Assembly (NCBI RefSeq): GCF_014193895.1
Contig: NZ_BLZR01000001.1
Coordinates: 3,348,001-3,412,000 of the forward strand
DNA from: Clostridium fungisolvens
Lineage (GTDB): Bacteria; Bacillota; Clostridia; Clostridiales; Clostridiaceae
Reading direction: 5' to 3'
Length of the DNA: 64,000 bases
The position numbers and the translations under genes were made by a program. Of the stretch, positions 34,637 through 43,788 are shown in pieces. Under the pieces are notes generated by a model, which was not told the DNA's origin, made no database searches, and worked only from the letters and a program-made list of their open reading frames with translations. Each line of letters begins with the position of its first letter. Position 1 is the stretch's first letter.

Positions 34637-36055
34637 CTATGAGTTATATATTAAAGTCTTTATAACCACCGGTATCGCATTTCCTATAGGTAAACCTATA
34701 TCAATGTAATCTCCGTTATTTGTAGATATTTTATCTAAACATATAACTTCTCTTTTATTTCTTAGATTTAAAGAAATTACTTGCCCCAATGCTTTTGCGA
34801 AATCATTTTCTAACAATATAATTATTGGTCCGCTAATATTTTCAAACAACTTTATCATTTCATTTGAAATAATTTTTAGTTCTTCATAACTTGGACTCTT
34901 AGGTCCTTTAAGCGAAACCGCTACTTCAGTATTTTCATATATACTAAGTTTTTTCTTTCCTTGTACATATATCTTTCTTATATCCTCATTCTCATTAAAT
35001 AGTTTAAGTATAGGTATATTTTTAAGAGGTAATATATCTTTATCAAAAGTAATTGTGCTCCCACTTATTGTTAGCGAGTGATTTGCTGCTCCAATTACAG
35101 TAGCTCTTATTTTTTCTTTTGGTGCTATCAACATTTTTTTATAATTTTCAAATTCTTTGCTTATACTTGCACCTAAAATAGGGCCTATATCATTGTGACA
35201 TAATGCATCTTCAAGCTGAATATACTCCTCAGTTTGACTTATATACTCTCCAACTCCTCCTGAAAAACTTATATGATCAACCTTAAACGGCTCAAATTCT
35301 TCACTTATAAATAGCTTTTTTGTATCCTCACTTAATTCATTAAGGCAACAAACCTCTAATAAACACTTAGCTAGCTTTTTGCACAAGATTTTCAGTTCTA
35401 TAAGCTCAGTGATTTTCCCAAGCTTTATGTCAATATACATATCCTTTAAAAGAAATTCGATTCTTTTTGAAATATAAACAACCCTTCCCTGTTCATCAAA
35501 TCTAATAAGTCTGCCTCCAATATCTAAAGCAAAAGTCTGCTCACACTGACCACAGTTGAAAATGGCTATATTTGTTGTTCCACCTCCAATATCAAGATTT
35601 ATCACTATTCTGTTAAGTTTCTTCGACAAATCTGAAGCTCCTGATCCATAACCTGCAAGAAGCGCCTCAAGCTTTGGTCCTGCTGTTGCTACAACAAAAC
35701 TTCCTAGATACTCAGAAAGTTTTTTAGATACCTCACTAGCATTTTCTTTTCTTGCAGTTTCTCCTGTTATAATTACCGCTCCTGTAGAAATACTACTTTT
35801 ATCCACTTCACTTTGTTTTAATGCTTCCGAAACAATATCTCTTACCTTATCAAAATCTATAGTTACTTCATCTAAAAGAGGAGTGAATACAATGGGACTT
35901 TTATATATAATTTTCTTATCTTCAATCACGGTTTCTCTAATCAATGAAGTTCCTAAAACATTCTTAATCTTTAATTTACTTAATATAACTTCAGTTGTAG
36001 ATGTTCCAATATCAACACCTATACTATATATTTGATTCTCCAAAGCATTCCTCAC
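34637..36055 (-). CDS. eutA: Ethanolamine ammonia-lyase reactivating factor EutA
   Basis: This 472-residue actin/Hsp70-fold ATPase exchanges damaged cobalamin in EutBC. Seen are the phosphate loop YSIGVDIGTSTTEVILS, the central NLDIGGGTTNIAIFNCGQCEQTFALDIGGR and SFSGGVGEYI. The frame begins at a GTG at 36055 that lies within the GAGGTGAGG ribosome site. A TTG at 36043 (LENQIYSIG) fits that site better, so the true start is uncertain by four codons. It is the first gene of the eut operon, behind a leader with a terminator. Confidence 0.92.
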   Translation of the reverse strand: MRNALENQIYSIGVDIGTSTTEVILSKLKIKNVLGTSLIRETVIEDKKIIYKSPIVFTPLLDEVTIDFDKVRDIVSEALKQSEVDKSSISTGAVIITGETARKENASEVSKKLSEYLGSFVVATAGPKLEALLAGYGSGASDLSKKLNRIVINLDIGGGTTNIAIFNCGQCEQTFALDIGGRLIRFDEQGRVVYISKRIEFLLKDMYIDIKLGKITELIELKILCKKLAKCLLEVCCLNELSEDTKKLFISEEFEPFKVDHISFSGGVGEYISQTEEYIQLEDALCHNDIGPILGASISKEFENYKKMLIAPKEKIRATVIGAANHSLTISGSTITFDKDILPLKNIPILKLFNENEDIRKIYVQGKKKLSIYENTEVAVSLKGPKSPSYEELKIISNEMIKLFENISGPIIILLENDFAKALGQVISLNLRNKREVICLDKISTNNGDYIDIGLPIGNAIPVVIKTLIYNS

Positions 36056-36107
36056 CTCATTTCTTAAACATATAAATATTATTTCATCATAGTTTTATTA
36101 AATAAAA

Positions 36108-36150
36108 AAAGGACAACGAGTCAAATTAATATTTGACATCATTGTCCTTT
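36108..36150 (-). terminator. Leader terminator (candidate attenuator) before eutA
   Basis: AAAGGACAA and GTCAAAT on one side pair with ATTTGAC and TTGTCCTTT on the other, followed on the minus strand by seven Ts. It lies between a consensus promoter (36274-36302) and eutA, about 50 bases before the start, so it would stop eut transcription unless read through. No ANTAR-type hexaloop pair is obvious in the leader. Confidence 0.75.
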
Positions 36151-36273
36151 AATATCTCTATTTACTTAAAAACTTATTTACTCATATATAAATACTACAA
36201 TTTGTTTAGAAAAAATATAATAATAGTATATATATATTAATCTCGTTATTTACATTTGTATTACGATAATGGA

Positions 36274-36302
36274 ATTATATTCCTTAATTAATTCTTTGTC
36301 AA
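36274..36302 (-). promoter_or_regulatory. Perfect consensus promoter of the eut operon
   Basis: On the minus strand TTGACA (36297-36302) and TATAAT (36274-36279) are separated by exactly 17 bases. It lies just downstream of the SDR gene stop. A leader of about 210 bases follows before eutA. Confidence 0.85.
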
Positions 36303-36328
36303 CCCTTTATTTTTTATATGTTTTTCTT

Positions 36329-37117
36329 TTATTCTGGTTGTTTTCCGATATAAGCTAAGATTCCTCCGTCTACATATAAAACATGACCATTTACAAAATC
36401 CGAAGCATCGGATGCTAAAAATATAGCTGGTCCAGTTAAATCTTCTGGTGTTCCCCAACGTGCAGCAGGAGTTTTAGCTATAATAAAGCTATTGAACGGA
36501 TGTCCTTCTGTTCTAAGCGGTTCAGTTTGAGGTGTTGCTATATATCCAGGTCCAAGTCCATTACATTGAATATTATATTCGCCGTATTCAGAAGCAATAT
36601 TCTTTGTTAACATCTTAAGTCCACCTTTTGCAGCTGCATAAGCTGAAACTGTTTCTCTTCCTAACTCACTCATCATTGAACATATGTTTATTATCTTTCC
36701 ATGTCCTTTTTTAATCATTCCTGGTATTACAGCCTTTGATACTATAAAAGGTGCATTTAAGTCAACATCAATAACCTTTCTGAAATCTTCAGCTTTCATT
36801 TCAATCATCGGAATTCTCTTTATTATTCCAGCATTATTTACAAGGATATCAACTACTCCCACTTCTTTTTCTATCTTCGCTACAGTCTCATTTACTATTT
36901 GTTCATCTGTAACATCACATACATATCCAAAAGCTTTTATACCTTCTGCTTCATAAGCTTTTATTCCTTTATCCACTAATTCTTGATTAATATCGTTAAA
37001 TACTATGGTTGCCCCAGCTTCTGCATAAGCCTTTGCAATACCCAAACCTATGCCATATGATGCACCTGTAACAAATGCAATTTTACCTTCTAGCGAAAAG
37101 CTTTTTAATATACTCAT
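36329..37117 (-). CDS. SDR oxidoreductase, gluconate 5-dehydrogenase-like
   Basis: This 262-residue short-chain dehydrogenase has the cofactor motif VTGASYGIGLGIAKAYAE, NNAGI, and the catalytic Ser with YAAAKGG (Tyr and Lys). The C-terminus GGILAYIGKQPE is typical of gluconate 5-dehydrogenase and 2-deoxygluconate dehydrogenase types in anaerobes. It probably reduces or oxidises a sugar acid with NAD(P). AGGAGGAATTG precedes the ATG. It is separated from eut by the eut promoter, so the two are probably independent. Confidence 0.87.
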   Translation of the reverse strand: MSILKSFSLEGKIAFVTGASYGIGLGIAKAYAEAGATIVFNDINQELVDKGIKAYEAEGIKAFGYVCDVTDEQIVNETVAKIEKEVGVVDILVNNAGIIKRIPMIEMKAEDFRKVIDVDLNAPFIVSKAVIPGMIKKGHGKIINICSMMSELGRETVSAYAAAKGGLKMLTKNIASEYGEYNIQCNGLGPGYIATPQTEPLRTEGHPFNSFIIAKTPAARWGTPEDLTGPAIFLASDASDFVNGHVLYVDGGILAYIGKQPE

Positions 37118-37286
37118 TACTCAATTCCTCCTAAATTTAATTTTCTTTTCTTTTGATATAATAATTATACATTTAAGTTTTAACTATTTCTTGTTATATT
37201 CTTCTAAAAATATTGCAAATTTTGAACTACAAATTATAACTTATACTATCTTTTGAGTCCAGGCGTTAAAGTAGTATATCTGTATA

Positions 37287-37308
37287 TGGTAACAATTGTA
37301 TATTACCA
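37287..37308. promoter_or_regulatory. Operator-like palindrome between divergent genes
   Basis: TGGTAA and TTACCA flank CAATTGTATA, giving a 22-base imperfect palindrome between the SDR gene and the DUF2334 gene. It could bind a dimeric repressor. No regulator gene is adjacent. Confidence 0.35.
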
Positions 37309-37357
37309 AACATACTTTAGTGCTATAGAGTGATATTAAGTGAGATGAAGGTAAAAA

Positions 37358-38623
37358 ATGGTTTACGAAAAACAATTATCTTTAATAGAAGCCAATTTAA
37401 AAATAAATTTTGAAGGAAAATCATTAAAGTTTATAGATCCTATATATCGAGATATAAATCGTTATTTTCTCCCCTTTTTGGAGTTTATTAAACAGATAAA
37501 AGGCAAGTTTAATATCACCAGAGATAAAATAAATATACGATTTAAACACAAATCTCCAATATACATAAATTATAAGACTGATAATTATAAATTTACTGTA
37601 ATTAATTATATATTGTATTTATCGCTTTTTGATATATGCACAATATTGAATGCTAAATCTAGTTGGGATTATAATAGCGAATCTATTTCACTTTATTGGA
37701 ATAAAGATAAAAGTGAGATATATACAATACCTTCTGGAAAAGTTGCTTTAATAAGATTTGAAGATGTAACTGCAGGTGATGAGTATTTAAGTTCTGACAA
37801 TTTGGAGAAATTCAGAGTAATTGCAGATTTTATGTTTTCAGCAGGGGTGCCCTTTCATATAGCATGGATACCGAGATTTGTTGATCCTCCAAATAGCATT
37901 GACAATGATATATCCAAGCATTATAGCCTGACAAACGCCAACTTTCTTTTCACAATTGAGTATTTACTAAATAGAGGTGGCCAAATTGGCCTACACGGCT
38001 ATACTCATCAGTATGGCTATGAAGTAAGTGCAGAAGGTACTGAATTTAATGAAGAACGTAATAATGATGAGAAATGTATAAGAAAAAGAGTTGAAGCCGC
38101 TATTAATACCGCAAAAAAATTAGAACTCCCATTTAAGTTTTTTGAGAGTCCTCATTATGCAGCCACTGAATTTCAGCAAAGTATTTTTGAGCAATACTTT
38201 GGCATAATTTATGAAGACTGTGTAGGCATTTGGGGCGATAAAATTGTTAAAAGTCCCAGAAATCACAGAACCTTATATATCCCTACACCTTTAAGCTATG
38301 TAGAAGGAAAAGATGGTACGGAGAAAATGCTTGATAGAATAAATAATTTAGATGAAGAAACATTGGCTAGTTTATTTTATCACCCATATAAGGATTTTGA
38401 ATACATAACTCTTAAAAATAGTACTAACGGATACCCATTGAGCGAGTATTCAGAGAGTTCTCCGCTTCACCAAATTGTAAAAGCCTTATTCGATAAAAAG
38501 TATAGCTTTTCAAAAATCACAAGCTTAAGTATAAATAACGAGAAAAATCCACCTATTAAGTCTTTCTTCAATCTTTCTAAATTATATAGTTTTCTCAAAT
38601 TCAAAATTAAAAGCATAAAATAG
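37358..38623 (+). CDS. DUF2334 polysaccharide deacetylase-like protein
   Basis: The 421-residue protein holds a deacetylase-like barrel from about residue 127: VALIRFEDVTAGDEYLSSDNL, FSAGVPFHIAWIPRFVDPP, GGQIGLHGYTHQYG (His/His metal ligands) and FESPHYAATEFQQ. This is the DUF2334 pattern, related to carbohydrate esterase 4. The first 125 residues are not recognised and there is no signal peptide. The end is basic (KFKIKSIK). GAAGG precedes the ATG. Substrate unknown. Confidence 0.78.
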   Translation: MVYEKQLSLIEANLKINFEGKSLKFIDPIYRDINRYFLPFLEFIKQIKGKFNITRDKINIRFKHKSPIYINYKTDNYKFTVINYILYLSLFDICTILNAKSSWDYNSESISLYWNKDKSEIYTIPSGKVALIRFEDVTAGDEYLSSDNLEKFRVIADFMFSAGVPFHIAWIPRFVDPPNSIDNDISKHYSLTNANFLFTIEYLLNRGGQIGLHGYTHQYGYEVSAEGTEFNEERNNDEKCIRKRVEAAINTAKKLELPFKFFESPHYAATEFQQSIFEQYFGIIYEDCVGIWGDKIVKSPRNHRTLYIPTPLSYVEGKDGTEKMLDRINNLDEETLASLFYHPYKDFEYITLKNSTNGYPLSEYSESSPLHQIVKALFDKKYSFSKITSLSINNEKNPPIKSFFNLSKLYSFLKFKIKSIK

Positions 38624-38658
38624 TTTTAATGAATTAGAGCTGTACTTATATTCAATAT

Positions 38659-38715
38659 ACAAAGATGAACCACTTCATTTTAGAATTTATATTTCCAAAT
38701 TGAAGTGGTCTATAT
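38659..38715. repeat. Repeat family 2, short perfect hairpin copy
   Basis: AGATGAACCACTTCA (38663-38677) faces TGAAGTGGTCTATAT (38701-38715) with only 23 bases between. It ends exactly at the phnA stop codon and probably serves as the shared terminator of two convergent genes. Confidence 0.8.
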
Positions 38716-39057
38716 TTATATCTTTTTAACGAATTCAGATTTTAAACTCATAGCTCCAAATCCATCAATTTTGCAATCAATGTTGTGATCACCATCAACT
38801 AAACGTATATTTTTTACTTTTGTCCCCTTCTTTAAAGCTGAAGTGGCCCCTTTCACTTTAAGATCTTTAATTATTGTTACAGAATCACCATCACTTAAAA
38901 TATTCCCATTAGAGTCTTTAACAACTTTGATATCTTCATTTTCTTCATTCTTTGAACCTATAGACCATTCATGAGCACATTCTGGACAAATTAGAACCTC
39001 TCCATCTTCATAAGTATATTCTGAATTACATTTTGGACAATTCGGCAAATTATTCAT
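38716..39057 (-). CDS. PhnA/YjdM family zinc-ribbon protein
   Basis: This 113-residue protein has an N-terminal zinc ribbon CPKCNSEYTYEDGEVLICPECAHEW and a C-terminal domain with GDSVTIIKDLKVKG and KGTKVKNIRLVDGDHNIDCKIDGFGAM, as in PhnA/YjdM. Its role is not settled despite the old link to phosphonates. I start at the ATG at 39057, ten bases after GGAGG; a TTG one codon earlier is also possible. Confidence 0.88.
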   Translation of the reverse strand: MNNLPNCPKCNSEYTYEDGEVLICPECAHEWSIGSKNEENEDIKVVKDSNGNILSDGDSVTIIKDLKVKGATSALKKGTKVKNIRLVDGDHNIDCKIDGFGAMSLKSEFVKKI

Positions 39058-39624
39058 CAATTCATTTCCTCCGTTTGTTATTAATAATTCTTACATAGAT
39101 GAATTCCTTTAGAATAGAATTTATTTTGATAAAGTCACTACCTATAATATAGTCAGAGTTTTAAAAAAAGCTTTAAATTTAAAGTTATTCATCTTATCAA
39201 TGAATTATTTTTGATTTTTATAAATCCATAAAAATAGTAATTATAAATCTAGGATACATAATAAGTACTTTACGAACTTACATAATACCATATTCTTTTT
39301 CAATTAACAAACAGTTAGAGAACCTAATTAATTATCAAAAGTAAATCAAACTTTAATTTTAACCAACTATATTCTTCATCAGTTACTGGAAGTATTAAAC
39401 TTACAAGCGGTGAATCGGATAGAATAGTGTTAAAAGCATAACGCATTACAGTCTTCAATCGTTTACATAAGTTAGTACTAAAATTTCAAATATCATTTCC
39501 ACTTTTGCTATCTTTTTATGGTTTATCTATATTTTAGCTATACCGTTATTAATCGCTATTGCTAATAATTATATATCCTAATTAATGTACCCTATAATCA
39601 TATTTTAGCTAAAATTAATTTGAA
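39058..39624. other. Long intergenic region with no supported gene
   Basis: More than 550 bases lack a good frame. A short plus-strand frame near 39376-39441 reads SSVTGSIKLTSGESDRIVLKA then stops, with no ribosome site; it may be a gene remnant. TATATTTTAGCTATA-like motifs occur near 39528 and 39600. Confidence 0.35.
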
Positions 39625-40125
39625 TTATTTATAACTTAATCTATTTGAAATAGATATCCTATCTAGCCAAATATCAATTTGTTGACCAATTTCTTCATCA
39701 TCTATAATTTCCAGTCCCTCTATAATTGTTGAATTTGGGCAAAGCTCCGCTATATCGTCTACACTTCCACCTAATCCAGTCCCCCTATGCGTACAAAAAG
39801 GTATTACCATCTTTCCAGAAAGATCATATTCCTCCAAAAAGGTAAACACAGCCATAGGCATTGTTATCCACCAGTTAGGATAACCAACAAAAACTACATC
39901 GTATGCGCCCATGTCATCAACCTGTGCTGCAAGTTTAGGTCTATAGTTATATTCCTGCTCCCTTTTAGCCTGATCAACAACTGCATTATAATCAGTTGGG
40001 TACGGATTTATAGTTTCAATCCTAAAAATATCTCCCCCCGTCTTTTCTTGGATTAATTCAGCAACCTTCTTACTATTTCCTGAATATGAGAAGTAAGCTA
40101 TAAGTATATTTCCTGTTTTTGACAT
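39625..40125 (-). CDS. Flavodoxin
   Basis: This 166-residue FMN-binding electron carrier shows the phosphate loop AYFSYSGNSKKVAELI, the family's VFVGYPNWWITMPMAVFTFL and PFCTHRGTGLGGSVDDIAEL. The last segment is characteristic of flavodoxin_4-type proteins. I start at the ATG at 40125; the GTG at 40134 lies inside the AAGGGGTG ribosome site. It appears to be a single gene. Confidence 0.92.
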   Translation of the reverse strand: MSKTGNILIAYFSYSGNSKKVAELIQEKTGGDIFRIETINPYPTDYNAVVDQAKREQEYNYRPKLAAQVDDMGAYDVVFVGYPNWWITMPMAVFTFLEEYDLSGKMVIPFCTHRGTGLGGSVDDIAELCPNSTIIEGLEIIDDEEIGQQIDIWLDRISISNRLSYK

Positions 40126-40279
40126 AGGTTTCACCCCTTCTATTTTTACTCTTGATATTTTTTAATATTATTAAATCAATAAATAATATTGCTTCGTTAT
40201 TATGAGCTTTAATTTGTTTCCTTTACTACAGTATATGTACACTCATATGCCATTAATGTTTAATAATGTTCTTAGATAA

Positions 40280-40368
40280 AAAAATTACAGGCAGTGAAAA
40301 ACTTCTAATGCCATTGAAATATTTAGATTTATCTAACTTTTAAATTTTATATTTCCTATAATGTAAAA
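40280..40368. repeat. Repeat family 1, partial copy
   Basis: The segment keeps AAAAACTTCTAA, CATTGAAATATTTAGATTTA and TTTTATATTTCCTATAATGTAAAAAA, matching the 3' half of the copies at 6470 and 11993. The 5' half is missing. Confidence 0.55.
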
Positions 40369-40372
40369 AAAA

Positions 40373-40418
40373 AGTGGCCTTATGTGAGTAAACATTTTTA
40401 CCCACAGAAAAGCCACCT
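40373..40418 (-). terminator. Terminator of the ABC exporter operon
   Basis: GTGGC pairs with GCCAC, with GTG / CAC pairs inside; on the minus strand a run of nine Ts follows. It lies about 25 bases after the exporter stop. Confidence 0.75.
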
Positions 40419-40443
40419 TAATTTTTATCAAGTTACTATTATA

Positions 40444-43400
40444 CTATACAGTCTCTACTTCTAAGTCTGCACCTGAGAATTGACTGTTGTAAAGATCAGC
40501 ATAGAAGCCGTTCTTTTCTAATAATTGCTTGTGATTACCCATTTCTATGATTGTTCCTTTATTCATAACTAAGATTAACTCAGCATCACGAATAGTAGAA
40601 AGTCTATGAGCAATTACGAAGCTTGTTCTTCCATTCATTAAATTGTTCATAGCTTTTTGTATTAATACTTCTGTTCTAGTATCAACACTACTTGTTGCTT
40701 CATCAAGAATCAAGATTGCAGGATCAGCAAGTATTGCACGGGCAATAGTAAGAAGTTGCTTTTGACCTTGTGAAATATTTGTTCCTTCTTCATTAAGAAT
40801 TGTATCATAACCTTCTGGCAGTGTTCTTATGAAGTGGTCAGCATGAGCTGCTTTTGCTGCACGAACAATCTCTTCCATTGTAGCGTCTTCTTTTCCATAT
40901 GCTATATTATCCTTTATAGATCCGTTATATAGCCATGTATCTTGAAGAACCATACCAAACATCTTACGTAATTCACTACGTTTGATATCATTTATATCGA
41001 CACCGTCAATTTTTATCTTACCTGCATTTATCTCATAGAAACGCATTAAAAGATTAACAAGTGTTGTCTTACCAGCACCAGTAGGCCCAACAATAGCAAC
41101 TGTATGTCCTTGCTTAACATCAAGGTTCATATCTTCTATTAGAGGTACATCTTCTACATATCTAAAATCAACATGCTCGAAAGTAACTTCTCCCTTAGCA
41201 TTTTCTAATACTATTGCATCAGCACTATCTGGAATTTCTTCTTCCTCATCAAGTACTTGGAATACACGTTCAGCACAAGCTATAGTTGACTGAATAACAT
41301 TAGCTATATTTGCAGTTTGAACTATTGGCATAGTAAATGATCTTGAGTATTGAATGAAGGCAAGTATATCACCTAGTCCTAATAAACTCTTTGTGATCCA
41401 AATACCACCAACCATACTGATTCCAACATAACCTAAGTTACTTATAAAGTTCATAAGTGGGAACATTATACCGGAAACAAATTGAGCCTTCCATCCAGCA
41501 TTTTTAAGTCTTCCATTTATAGCTTCAAATTCTTCTATAGAATCTTTTTCATGTCCAAAGGCTTTAACTATCTTATGTCCAGTGTACATTTCTTCAACAT
41601 GTCCACTTAATAAACCAATCTCTTTTTGTTGTGCTGCAAAGAATTTTTGTGATTTCTTTGCAATTGTTGCAGTTGCTATAACATATAACGGTAATGTTGC
41701 TATTACAATAAGTGTTAAAACAGGACTGATTGTAAGCATCATTATGATATATCCAACTATAGTAATAACAGATGTAATTATCTGAGTTAAACTTTGCTGT
41801 AAAGTAGTTGCGATTGTATCAACGTCATTGGTAACACGGCTTAGTATATCTCCATGAGCATGCATATCAAAGTATTTAAGAGGCAATTTCGAAAGCTTCT
41901 CATCAACTTCCATTCTTAGGTCTCTAACTGTCTTCTGAGCAACTCCTGACATTACAAGACCCATTATTAAACTAAAAATTGCACTGATTATATACATTCC
42001 AATAAGAACTAGAGCTATGTTTCCGATGTACTTGAAGTCATACTCTCCATTTGTTTCCTTTATTGCAGTAATTACTGAATTAATTTGGTCATCAGTAAAC
42101 TTCACATTATCTTTAGGACTTGTAGGAGCATTGTCCATTGTTTTAGATAACTCACTACCTAAATCTATAATTTGTCTAGATACTTCTGCCCTTTGATTTG
42201 CATCTGTTAGTGTATCTAATTTAGGAAGTGCTATAAACTTCTGAATTGATTTTATACTCTTAGTATCTATCTTATTTTTTGAATCCGTATTAGTTGTTGT
42301 TCCCATGTCAGGCATACTATTGAATATATCTAACATCTGACTTATAACTTTAGTTCTTTCGTTAGTATCAGTTATTGAGTTCAACATTGGCAAAGCTAAT
42401 AACTGCTTTACACTATTAAGTTGATCTGGATTCATTGTATCTGTAGTTGTAGTACTATCAGTTTTTGGCATCTTACTGAATATATCAACTAGCTTTATTG
42501 CAGCAGCTGCCTTTTCTTTTGAATCTTTAATAGTGCTTATATCAGCTGCAGCTAATAACTCTTTAATCGTATCTAAGTCTGATTTATTTATTTGAGTTCC
42601 AGAAGTTGAGCTACTGTCACTTGACATATCTGGCATGTCTTTAAATATATCAATAAGCTGAGTTAAAGTATTCTTCTTTTCTGTAGCATCCTTAATATCA
42701 TTTATTAGTGGAAGCTTCAGCAGCTTTTGAACTGCATCTGTAGCTTTTTGATCCATCTTTGTAGTTGAACTTGAAGCTTTTGCAGTAAAATCTGTCATTT
42801 TAGCTATTCTGTTATATACTTCATCCATTTGTGCTGTATCAAGACTCATTGAACTTGATGATGAACTGCCTCCAGGCAGTTTCTTAGCAACACTCATGAA
42901 CTTCTTCATTACAGTAACTTTATCATTTCCAACCTTAGCTTTATCAAGCATTGGAATATTTAATAATTCTTCTAACGTAGCTAAGGAATTCTTATCTATT
43001 TGTCCATTAGCTGGCATAGCCTTAAGTATATTGATAAAATCAAGAGTAGTTTTAACTCTTGTTGTTCTATCTGAAGTTGCATCAATCATTGGAAGCTTCA
43101 TTAAACTTTGAATTGCTGCTAAAGTTTGAGCATCCGGCTGAGCTGCACTTTGTGTAGCTTGAGTTGTGCTTTGAGTAGTTGTTCCACCTTGAGCTGCTTG
43201 TTGTTGCATCTTTTGCATTTGCAGCATTTGTTGTTGAACTTGAGCTACCATTGTCTTTTGAGCTGTAGCCATTTGAGCAGTAATTTTATCAACTGCAGTC
43301 TTTTGTCCTGTAGCTATACCTTGATACATTTGTATTGCTACATTCTTATAGATTTCGTCAACAGCCTTAGCTTGAGCGTCACCCATGCTTGTAGTTATCT

Positions 43401-43788
43401 TATCTACAGCAGTTTTTTGTCCATCAGCCATTTTGTCAATAATTTTACCTGAAACCTCTGTTTGGACATCTCCCATTTTGCTGTTCATTTGATCCATAGC
43501 TTCGTTTTGACCCTTTGACATCTCAGAAAGCATCTTACGAGCCATATATGCATTTTGCAATTTATTCATTGCTTTACTTGTTATTTTTGGTGCTGCTATT
43601 GTAAAGGTTGTACTTAAAATAGCAAACATAAGGACAACTATTAAATTTATTCTATGTGGTTTTAGATATTTTAAAAGTCTCTTCAATGAGCCTTTAAAGT
43701 CTTTTGCTTTTTCTACTGGTCTTCCCATGCCGCCCATTGGGCCGCCTCTTCTGCCTCCAGCAGGTGTATTTCTTCTGTTTTCACTCAT
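40444..43788 (-). CDS. ABC exporter half-transporter with a giant repeat-bearing extracytoplasmic insertion
   Basis: This 1114-residue protein is about 500 residues longer than usual. TM1 is at about 47-67, but TM2 begins only near 588. Residues 68-587 form a polar, Ala/Met/Gln/Thr-rich segment. Coiled-coil-like units (GQKTAVDKIT, MGDAQAKAVDEI) cover 90-195. Six helical repeats follow at about 219, 264, 345, 399, 452 and 506, each like QLLALPMLNSITDTNERTKV with DIFxxMP. The ATPase end is complete: GPTGAGKTTL, VLQDTW, NISQGQKQ, ILILDEATSSVD, IAHRLST. It overlaps the partner gene by 4 bases (ATGA). The loop should face the outside. Confidence 0.9.
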   Translation of the reverse strand: MSENRRNTPAGGRRGGPMGGMGRPVEKAKDFKGSLKRLLKYLKPHRINLIVVLMFAILSTTFTIAAPKITSKAMNKLQNAYMARKMLSEMSKGQNEAMDQMNSKMGDVQTEVSGKIIDKMADGQKTAVDKITTSMGDAQAKAVDEIYKNVAIQMYQGIATGQKTAVDKITAQMATAQKTMVAQVQQQMLQMQKMQQQAAQGGTTTQSTTQATQSAAQPDAQTLAAIQSLMKLPMIDATSDRTTRVKTTLDFINILKAMPANGQIDKNSLATLEELLNIPMLDKAKVGNDKVTVMKKFMSVAKKLPGGSSSSSSMSLDTAQMDEVYNRIAKMTDFTAKASSSTTKMDQKATDAVQKLLKLPLINDIKDATEKKNTLTQLIDIFKDMPDMSSDSSSTSGTQINKSDLDTIKELLAAADISTIKDSKEKAAAAIKLVDIFSKMPKTDSTTTTDTMNPDQLNSVKQLLALPMLNSITDTNERTKVISQMLDIFNSMPDMGTTTNTDSKNKIDTKSIKSIQKFIALPKLDTLTDANQRAEVSRQIIDLGSELSKTMDNAPTSPKDNVKFTDDQINSVITAIKETNGEYDFKYIGNIALVLIGMYIISAIFSLIMGLVMSGVAQKTVRDLRMEVDEKLSKLPLKYFDMHAHGDILSRVTNDVDTIATTLQQSLTQIITSVITIVGYIIMMLTISPVLTLIVIATLPLYVIATATIAKKSQKFFAAQQKEIGLLSGHVEEMYTGHKIVKAFGHEKDSIEEFEAINGRLKNAGWKAQFVSGIMFPLMNFISNLGYVGISMVGGIWITKSLLGLGDILAFIQYSRSFTMPIVQTANIANVIQSTIACAERVFQVLDEEEEIPDSADAIVLENAKGEVTFEHVDFRYVEDVPLIEDMNLDVKQGHTVAIVGPTGAGKTTLVNLLMRFYEINAGKIKIDGVDINDIKRSELRKMFGMVLQDTWLYNGSIKDNIAYGKEDATMEEIVRAAKAAHADHFIRTLPEGYDTILNEEGTNISQGQKQLLTIARAILADPAILILDEATSSVDTRTEVLIQKAMNNLMNGRTSFVIAHRLSTIRDAELILVMNKGTIIEMGNHKQLLEKNGFYADLYNSQFSGADLEVETV

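Noticed and set aside
36056..36267. EutV (ANTAR) binding hairpins in the eut leader
   Set aside because: The one small hairpin with a six-base loop (loop ATATGA) does not have G at position four, and no second site is clear.
39376..39441. Short plus-strand frame SSVTGSIKLTSGESDRIVLKA
   Set aside because: There is no start codon or ribosome site and the region around it has stops in all frames; at most a gene remnant.
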